A DNA stretch of 64,000 nt from Rhodoligotrophos defluvii. GTDB taxonomy: Bacteria; Pseudomonadota; Alphaproteobacteria; Rhizobiales; Im1. The stretch lies in assembly GCF_005281615.1 (NCBI RefSeq), contig NZ_SZZM01000001.1:1105001-1169000 (forward strand), read 5' to 3'. The notes beneath the pieces were generated by a model. It worked only from the letters and a program-made list of their open reading frames with translations, was not told the origin of the DNA and made no database searches. The position numbers were made by a program, and so were the translations under genes. Shown here piece after piece: positions 58,553 through 64,000 of the stretch (position 1 is the first letter of the stretch; each line of letters begins with the position of its first letter).

Positions 58553-61507
58553 TCACGGCGTATGAAGAGCGGCGCCTCCGTTCATGGCCATGTGCAGCAC
58601 CTCGGCCAGGTGCAGCGCTCTCCGGCCCGTGCACTGGGCGATCTGCTCGCGGCAGCTGAAGCCGTCGGCAATGATCAGCGTATCCGCATCGGCCCGCCGT
58701 ACCTCGGGAAGGAGCACACGCTCGCCGCATTTGACCGAAACATCGTAATGGCCTGCTTCGAAGCCGAAGGGGCCCGCCATCCCGCAGCAGCCGGCATTCA
58801 GGTCGCGGTGCCGGAGGCCCAGCGTATCGAGCATCGCGTTCTCGGCCTCCTTGCCCATGATCGCATGGTGGTTGCAGTGAAAATGCACGAGCGCGTTCCG
58901 CTCGAGCCTCGGCGGCTCGAAACCTTCCTCACGCAGGAACTCGCTCAGCAGAAAGGTCTGGCCGGCGAGCTTTCTCGCGTCCTCGTCCTCGGGAAACAGA
59001 TTGACAAGCTCGTCGCGAAAGGCCGCCACGCAGCTGGGCTCGATCCCCACGAGCGGGATGCCCTCGCGGATTGCCGGTCGAAGATGCTCTAAGGTCTGCC
59101 GCCACAGCGATTTCGCGCGATCCAGCATCCCGATCGCATAAAGCGGACGGCCACAGCAAAGGGGACGTGGCGGGATCTCGACCCGATAGCCCGCGGCCTC
59201 GAGCACCTCCACCGCTGCCTGGCCGGGCTCCGGCGTCAGATAATTGGTGAAGGTGTCCGGCCAGAGCAGGACGCGGCGCTGGGCTGGGCGGCGATCTCCC
59301 TGGGGCACAGACCGCCGGCGGAACCATGCGGTCAGAGTCGGTGAGGCGAATGGCGGCATTTGTCGCTGGGGCGCGATCCCCCCCATTCGCTTCAGGACGC
59401 CTGCGAAAGGCTCGGTTCGCGTCATGGCGTTCACCACCCTCGGCATGTGGGAGGCGGCGCGCGCCCACCAGTAGATCAGGCCCATGCTGTACATGTGCAT
59501 CGGCCGCAGCCGCCCCTTGTAGTAATGGGCCATGAACTCGGCCTTGTACGTGGCCATGTCCACATTGACCGGGCAGTCGCTCTTGCAGCCTTTGCAGGCG
59601 AGGCATAGGTCGAGCGCCTCGTGCACCTCCTCGCTCTTCCAGCCCTCCTTGATCGGCGGCCCGCCATGGAGCATTTCGAACAGGCTGCGGGCCCGACCGC
59701 GCGTGGTGTGCTCCTCCTCGCGCGTGGCCATGAAGCTCGGGCACATGACCTGTCCGCTCCTCATGCGGCATTTGCCGACGCCGACGCAGCGCGAGAGAGC
59801 GCGTGCGAAGCTGCCGCCATCTTCCGGATAGGCGAAGTGCGTATCGAGGTTCGGCGGCCGATAGCCGGGGCCCGCCCGCAGGTGAGCGGTGATGGGATAG
59901 GGATCGACCACCTTGCCCGGGTTCATCCTGCCCTGGGGATCCCAGATGGCCTTGAACTCGCGGAAGGCGGTCACGAGTTCATCCCCGAAAAGCTTCGGCA
60001 GGAGCGCGGCGCGCGCTTGTCCATCGCCGTGCTCGCCCGAGAACGAGCCGCCATAGCGGACCACGAGGTCCGCCGCGTCGTCCAGAAAGGAACGCCAACG
60101 GGCCACGCCCTCCGGTGTGCCGATGTCGAAATTGATCCGGCAATGGATGCAGCCCTGGCCGAAATGGCCATAGAGCGCGGCAGAGTAATCGTAGCGGTCG
60201 AACAGCGCCTTCAGATCGCGCAGATACTCACCCACCCGCTCCGGTGGCACGGCCGAGTCCTCCCAGCCGGGCCAGTTCTCCGCCCGGCCGGGAACGAAGG
60301 CCGTAGCGCCAAGGCCGGATTCGCGGATGTGCCAGATCGCCGTCTGCTCCTCGGGCTCGGTGATGAGGCGCATGGCAGGCGGGTGGTTCCTCTTGCCGAG
60401 CGCGTCCATCAGCTCGCGGGCCTGAGCCTGGGCCTCCGCGAGGGTCTCGCCACCGAATTCGGCCAGCAGCCATCCGCCGCCTTCGGGCAGCAGGTCGAGA
60501 TCCTTCGTATGCAGCCCCTTGCGCCGCATGTTCTCGATCAGCCGGGCATCGATCGCCTCCAGGCCCACCGGGCCACTCGCCCTCACCTCGGGCACATGGT
60601 CGCCGGTGGCATAGACGTCGGGATAGCCGATCACCAGCATTGCCCGCGCAGGCGGGCTATCGACCAGCCCGACCGTCGCTTCCAGCACCGTCACGCAGGT
60701 CCCCTCGGTGCCGACCAGGGCGCGGGCCACATTGAACCCGTGCTCCGGCAGAAGCTGCGGCAGGCTGTACCCGGAGACCCGCCGCGGTATCTTCGGAAAG
60801 CGCTTGCGGATCAGGTCCGCATATCTGTCGCGCAGGGCCTTGAGCCCGCCATAGATCTCGCCGCGCCGGCCCCCTGCCCGGATGATCCGTTCCAGCTCGT
60901 CTTCGGGGGTCGGGCCCACCTTCAGGCGCAGGCCGTCATAGGTCAGCACCTCCAATTCGTGGATGTTGTCTTCCGTACGGCCGGAGCCGGCGCCCATCTT
61001 CTCCGCGAGCACCGAGTGCACGCCGCAGGAGTTATTGCCGACCATGCCGCCGATGGTGGCGTAGGCATGGGTCGAGGTGTCGAACGCGACCGTGAGGCCG
61101 TTCCGCTCCACCTCGTTGCGCAGATCATCGAAAATCGCCCCGCTCTCCACCCGGGCGCGCTTCTCCCCATAATCGATATCAAGCACCTGGTTGTGATATT
61201 TGGAGAAGTCGATCACCACCGCCACATTGCAGGTCTCGCCGGAAAGGCTGGTGCCGCACCCCCTCGGCAGGATCGGCGCGCCGTGCTCGCGGCAGCAGGC
61301 GACCGTCTGCACCGCGTCCTCGGCATCGCGGGGGATCACCACCCCGATCGGCACCTGGCGATAGTTGGACGCATCCGTTGAATAGAGCGCGCGGTCCTCG
61401 GCGCGGAACCGGACTTCCCCGCGGACACGGCGCTCGAGATCGGCGGCGAGCGCGGCGGCCGCTTCGCCCGAAAGACGTAATGGCGGCTCCGTGCGGATGA
61501 AGGACAT
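58553..61507 (-). CDS. FAD/Fe-S 2-hydroxyacid dehydrogenase (GlcD-GlpC fusion, D-2-hydroxyglutarate dehydrogenase YdiJ-like)
   Basis: 984 residues. N-terminal PCMH FAD-binding domain with PRGCGTSLSGETCNVAV and GSGRTEDNIHELEVLTYDG, C-terminal FAD-oxidase domain with GEHGDGQARAALLPKLFG, then ferredoxin-like cysteines in CVGVGKCRMRSGQVMCPS and LCLACKGCKSDCPVN, and two cysteine-rich CCG repeats (PRPLCCGRPLYAIGMLD and AGCCGMAGPFGFE). Oxidises a D-2-hydroxy acid and passes electrons to a quinone or electron-transfer protein. First on the minus strand is the MR/MLE enzyme 20 bases upstream, so they are probably co-transcribed. Confidence 0.92.
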   Translation of the reverse strand: MSFIRTEPPLRLSGEAAAALAADLERRVRGEVRFRAEDRALYSTDASNYRQVPIGVVIPRDAEDAVQTVACCREHGAPILPRGCGTSLSGETCNVAVVIDFSKYHNQVLDIDYGEKRARVESGAIFDDLRNEVERNGLTVAFDTSTHAYATIGGMVGNNSCGVHSVLAEKMGAGSGRTEDNIHELEVLTYDGLRLKVGPTPEDELERIIRAGGRRGEIYGGLKALRDRYADLIRKRFPKIPRRVSGYSLPQLLPEHGFNVARALVGTEGTCVTVLEATVGLVDSPPARAMLVIGYPDVYATGDHVPEVRASGPVGLEAIDARLIENMRRKGLHTKDLDLLPEGGGWLLAEFGGETLAEAQAQARELMDALGKRNHPPAMRLITEPEEQTAIWHIRESGLGATAFVPGRAENWPGWEDSAVPPERVGEYLRDLKALFDRYDYSAALYGHFGQGCIHCRINFDIGTPEGVARWRSFLDDAADLVVRYGGSFSGEHGDGQARAALLPKLFGDELVTAFREFKAIWDPQGRMNPGKVVDPYPITAHLRAGPGYRPPNLDTHFAYPEDGGSFARALSRCVGVGKCRMRSGQVMCPSFMATREEEHTTRGRARSLFEMLHGGPPIKEGWKSEEVHEALDLCLACKGCKSDCPVNVDMATYKAEFMAHYYKGRLRPMHMYSMGLIYWWARAASHMPRVVNAMTRTEPFAGVLKRMGGIAPQRQMPPFASPTLTAWFRRRSVPQGDRRPAQRRVLLWPDTFTNYLTPEPGQAAVEVLEAAGYRVEIPPRPLCCGRPLYAIGMLDRAKSLWRQTLEHLRPAIREGIPLVGIEPSCVAAFRDELVNLFPEDEDARKLAGQTFLLSEFLREEGFEPPRLERNALVHFHCNHHAIMGKEAENAMLDTLGLRHRDLNAGCCGMAGPFGFEAGHYDVSVKCGERVLLPEVRRADADTLIIADGFSCREQIAQCTGRRALHLAEVLHMAMNGGAALHTP

Positions 61508-61527
61508 GATATTCTCCTGTCGGGAAA

Positions 61528-62619
61528 TCAGATGGCGTAACGGTGTGCTTCCCTGTCCCGGAATTCGAGCCCTAAGCCGGCTCGAGAGAGGTCGGGGCTG
61601 AGCGCCCCTTTCACCGGCGGGCGGGTGCCGTCGAACAGCATCTGTTCGATGCGTGCATGGTCGAAGAAGTGTTCAACATGGCGCGCATTGGGTAGCGCGC
61701 AGCAGGGATGGACATGCAGGGCGGGCGCCGTATGGGCCGAGAACGGAACGCCGAAAGCCTGGCAGAGCACGCCGGCCTGCATGAAGCCTGTGATGCCGCC
61801 GCAGCGGGTCGCATCGGGCTGGAGCACGTCAACCGCGCCCGCTTCCAGCATGCGGCGAAAGGAGAAGAGATCATGCCCATACTCACCGGCGGTAATCTCC
61901 ATGCCGGCGGGCGCGCGGTCGCGAATAAGTCGCAGGCCCTCGAGATCGTCAGAGGAGACGGGCTCCTCGAACCAGCTCACGCCGTATTCGCGGAAAGCCT
62001 CGGCCTTGGCCAGCGCCTGCTTGCGGTCATAGGCGCCGTTTGCATCGACGAATAGCTCCGCCTCCGGCCCGATCGCCTCGCGCGCCGCCCGCACGCGGGC
62101 GACGTCATCGGCAGGCGTGCTCCCCACCTTCATCTTCACGCGGGTAATGCCCTGCTCGACCCACGCGCCGAACTGGCCCTGCAGATGCTCGATCGAGTAG
62201 GTCGTGAAGCCGCCGCTGCCATAGACCGGGATCGCCTCGCGCACCTGGCCGAGAAGGCTGACCAGGGGAACGGCCAAAAGCCTTGCCTTCAGGTCCCAGA
62301 GAGCGATGTCGACCGCCGAGATCGCCTGGAAGGCGAGCCCGGCCCGCCCGAGATTGCGCACGGCCGCGCTCATCGCCTCGAAGCAGCCCGTCACGCCCAT
62401 GGCATCGCGCCCGACCGCCATTTCCGCGAGCTTCGACCGGATCAACGCGCCGGCCGACTCATGGCTATAGGTATATCCCAGGCCTTGCTCGCCGCCGCCA
62501 TGGGCGCGCACCAGCACCATGGTCGTGGCATCCCAGCGCAGCGTACCGTCGGCCTCGGGACCCTCGGTCGGAATGCGGTACGCCGCGACGTCGATGGTCT
62601 CGATCTTCGCGCGTTTCAT
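61528..62619 (-). CDS. Mandelate racemase/muconate lactonizing (enolase superfamily) enzyme
   Basis: 363 residues. Lysine pair in RVKMKVG (KxK), metal ligands Asp in FVDANGAYD, Glu in WFEEPV and Glu in ITAGEYGHD, and His in SAHTAPALH: the mandelate racemase-subgroup active site. Likely an acid-sugar dehydratase or epimerase producing a 2-oxo or 2-hydroxy acid for the neighbouring dehydrogenase. Specificity not readable. Confidence 0.9.
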   Translation of the reverse strand: MKRAKIETIDVAAYRIPTEGPEADGTLRWDATTMVLVRAHGGGEQGLGYTYSHESAGALIRSKLAEMAVGRDAMGVTGCFEAMSAAVRNLGRAGLAFQAISAVDIALWDLKARLLAVPLVSLLGQVREAIPVYGSGGFTTYSIEHLQGQFGAWVEQGITRVKMKVGSTPADDVARVRAAREAIGPEAELFVDANGAYDRKQALAKAEAFREYGVSWFEEPVSSDDLEGLRLIRDRAPAGMEITAGEYGHDLFSFRRMLEAGAVDVLQPDATRCGGITGFMQAGVLCQAFGVPFSAHTAPALHVHPCCALPNARHVEHFFDHARIEQMLFDGTRPPVKGALSPDLSRAGLGLEFRDREAHRYAI

Positions 62620-62708
62620 GTCTTGCTCCGCCAGCCACGGGCAGCGCGGTCACCGCCGTTCAATGCGGCTGATCGTTGACGTCCTGAATCTCGCCGGACC
62701 CTGGAGCT

Positions 62709-62805
62709 GTTCCGCTTTTCTTCGAATCGCGGAACCGCTCCAAGTTCTTGCTTGGTCGCATTTTCTTCACGCGAAGCGGCATCCACTTCGCTCGAAAATG
62801 CTCTA
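62709..62805 (-). repeat. Dispersed intergenic repeat, copy 2 (full-length element)
   Basis: 62777-62805 is the reverse complement of copy 1 (33611-33640) apart from one base. The rest of the element carries GTTCCGC (62709-62715) paired with GCGGAAC (62729-62735) and CCAAG/CTTGG stems. Its TAG supplies the stop codon of the convergently read ThDP enzyme gene (62803-62805). The whole looks like a Hyphomicrobiales intergenic repeat I know from other genomes. It fills most of the 183 bases between two genes. Confidence 0.7.
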
Positions 62806-64000
62806 ATGTCTGGTCGGCAACACGCCCTGCATGGCTTGCTTGACCGACTGCCAGACGATGCCGATCGCCTCCGGGTCGCCCTTCACCAGGGCCTGGGCGT
62901 ATTTCTTCGCCTGCTCATAGCTGATATGCGGCGGCAGCGGCGGCACCTTCGGGTCGGTGAGCATGTCGAGCACGCATGGCCTGTCCGCCCTTAGCGCCTC
63001 ATCCCACGCGGGACCGACCGCTTCGGGCGTTTCCACCCGGATGCCCCTGAGCCCCAGCGTTTCTGCATAACGCGCGTAGTCGAAGGCCTGCACATCCTGG
63101 GAAGCGGGAAATTTCGGGTCGCCCGCAAGCACCCGCTGCTCCCAGGTGACCTGGTTGAGATCGCCGTTGTTCAAGACGAGGATGACCAGCCGAGGATCGC
63201 TCCACCGCTGCCAATATTTGGCGACGTCAATCAGGCAGTTGTTGCCGAGCATCTGCATGGCGCCGTCGCCCACGAGGCCGATGGCGACGCGCTCGGGATA
63301 GGCGAATTTCGCCGCCAGGGCGTAAGGCACGCCCGGGCACATGGTCGCGAGCCCGCCGGACAGCGACGCCTTCATTCCGGATCTGAGCTTGAGGTCGCGT
63401 GCGAACCAGTTCGCCACGCTGCCTGAATCGGCGCTGATGATGCAGTTCTCCGGCAGCCGCGGCGAGAGCTCCCACAACACCCGTTGCGGGTTGATGGGAT
63501 CGGCGGCAACCATGGCCCGCTCCTCGGTCACTGCCCACCAGTCGCGGACATTCTTCTCGGTCTCCTGCCGCCAGGAGCGGTCCGCCTTCCGCTTTAAATG
63601 GGGGATCAGCGCCTGCAGGGTCGCCGCGCTGTCGCCGACGAGATTGACCTCCATGGGATAGCGGATGGAGAGCATGCGGCCGTCGATATCGATCTGCACG
63701 CCGCGCGCCTGGCCCTCGGGCGGGAGGAATTCGGAATAGGGAAAGCTGGAGCCGACGACGAGCAGCGTGTCGCAGTCCATCATCAGGTCATAGCTGGGCC
63801 GGGTGCCGAGGAGGCCGATCGAGCCGGTGACGAAGGGCAGATCGTCCGGGAGCGCTGCTCTGCCAAGCAGCGCCTTCGCAACGCCCGCACCGAGCAGGTC
63901 GGCGACCTCCATCACCTCGGCGCTCGCATGAAGCGCGCCGGCCCCCACCAGCATGGCCACGCGCTCGCCGCCGTTGAGCACCTCGACCGCGCGCTTCAGT
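62803..64000 (-). CDS. ThDP-dependent enzyme, acetolactate synthase/pyruvate oxidase-like (N-terminus beyond the window)
   Basis: About 399 residues visible. The central domain begins with LKRAVEVLNGGERVAMLVGAGALHASAEVMEVADLLGAGVAKALLG, and the C-terminal pyrophosphate domain has GDGAMQMLGNNCLIDVAKYWQ ... LNNGDLNQ, the GDG-NN motif. The N-terminal pyrimidine domain with the catalytic Glu lies outside. Pyruvate oxidase or dehydrogenase (PoxB-like) and acetolactate synthase-like roles both fit. The TAG stop is inside a dispersed repeat. Confidence 0.85.
   Translation of the reverse strand, partial: LKRAVEVLNGGERVAMLVGAGALHASAEVMEVADLLGAGVAKALLGRAALPDDLPFVTGSIGLLGTRPSYDLMMDCDTLLVVGSSFPYSEFLPPEGQARGVQIDIDGRMLSIRYPMEVNLVGDSAATLQALIPHLKRKADRSWRQETEKNVRDWWAVTEERAMVAADPINPQRVLWELSPRLPENCIISADSGSVANWFARDLKLRSGMKASLSGGLATMCPGVPYALAAKFAYPERVAIGLVGDGAMQMLGNNCLIDVAKYWQRWSDPRLVILVLNNGDLNQVTWEQRVLAGDPKFPASQDVQAFDYARYAETLGLRGIRVETPEAVGPAWDEALRADRPCVLDMLTDPKVPPLPPHISYEQAKKYAQALVKGDPEAIGIVWQSVKQAMQGVLPTRH

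Noticed and set aside
1-64000. Mobile element, prophage, CRISPR or defence system
   Set aside because: No transposase, integrase, phage, cas or restriction gene was recognised, and no regularly spaced repeats were seen; the repeated elements are short intergenic ones.

Overview
The window is GC-rich, densely packed and almost entirely catabolic, with many ATGA, GTGA or TAATG start/stop overlaps between neighbouring genes. Gene style points to an alphaproteobacterium, most likely Hyphomicrobiales: TRAP, Tct/Bug and Liv importers, three-subunit molybdenum hydroxylases, many GntR, LysR and TetR regulators, and intergenic repeats of a type I associate with that order. I see no rRNA, tRNA, transposase, integrase or CRISPR array. 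It reads as an ordinary chromosomal or chromid accessory region built from adjoining degradation islands, each with its own transporter or regulator.

Island 1 (0.2-11.9 kb). An Asp/Glu-racemase-like enzyme and a metal-ligand-poor M24 'pita-bread' hydrolase resemble the EutA/DoeA pair of ectoine-type ring opening; a LysR gene diverges from them. A leftward operon (9562 to 3377) then encodes CoxG, the FAD, 2Fe-2S and Mo subunits of a form-II-type molybdenum hydroxylase, a crotonase, a GntR regulator and a carboxymuconolactone-decarboxylase-like protein. An HpaB-type flavin monooxygenase with a divergent MarR regulator follows.

Island 2 (12.0-20.5 kb). An amidase-TRAP transporter operon, a leftward pair (an AA_synth-family protein and an enamidase-like amidohydrolase) and a rightward set (a duplicated alpha/beta-barrel protein, a GntR regulator and a DMT exporter). 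The same TTGTC-N-GACAA-type palindrome lies before the amidase operon and in the divergent promoter, so I infer one GntR regulon for uptake and hydrolysis of a cyclic amide or N-heterocycle.

Island 3 (20.5-33.6 kb). A leftward series of ten genes (30730 to 20497): alpha/beta hydrolase, a second molybdenum hydroxylase of the xanthine dehydrogenase/4-hydroxybenzoyl-CoA reductase type, a ThDP decarboxylase-like enzyme, TctC, TctB, TctA and a LigK-like aldolase. An aldehyde dehydrogenase diverges from it across a 300-base region holding a perfect 25-base inverted repeat; a LysR gene follows.

Island 4 (33.7-56.2 kb). A CoA-linked degradation regulon: acyl-CoA ligase, Liv ABC importer, acyl-CoA dehydrogenase, three crotonases, 3-hydroxyacyl-CoA dehydrogenase, BadH-like SDR, thiolase, an HMG-CoA-synthase-like/DUF35 fusion, a Rieske oxygenase with a reductase, an FAD oxidoreductase, an esterase, a quinone reductase and a TetR regulator. 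Five promoters here carry variants of one 24-base operator, which I assign to that TetR protein. Substrate unknown; a ring-containing or branched carboxylic acid is the best guess.

Right end (56.4-64.0 kb). A PQQ-type sugar dehydrogenase lipoprotein with a DUF2231 membrane protein, a large FAD/Fe-S 2-hydroxyacid dehydrogenase, an enolase-superfamily dehydratase and the C-terminal part of a pyruvate-oxidase-like ThDP enzyme cut by the window edge.
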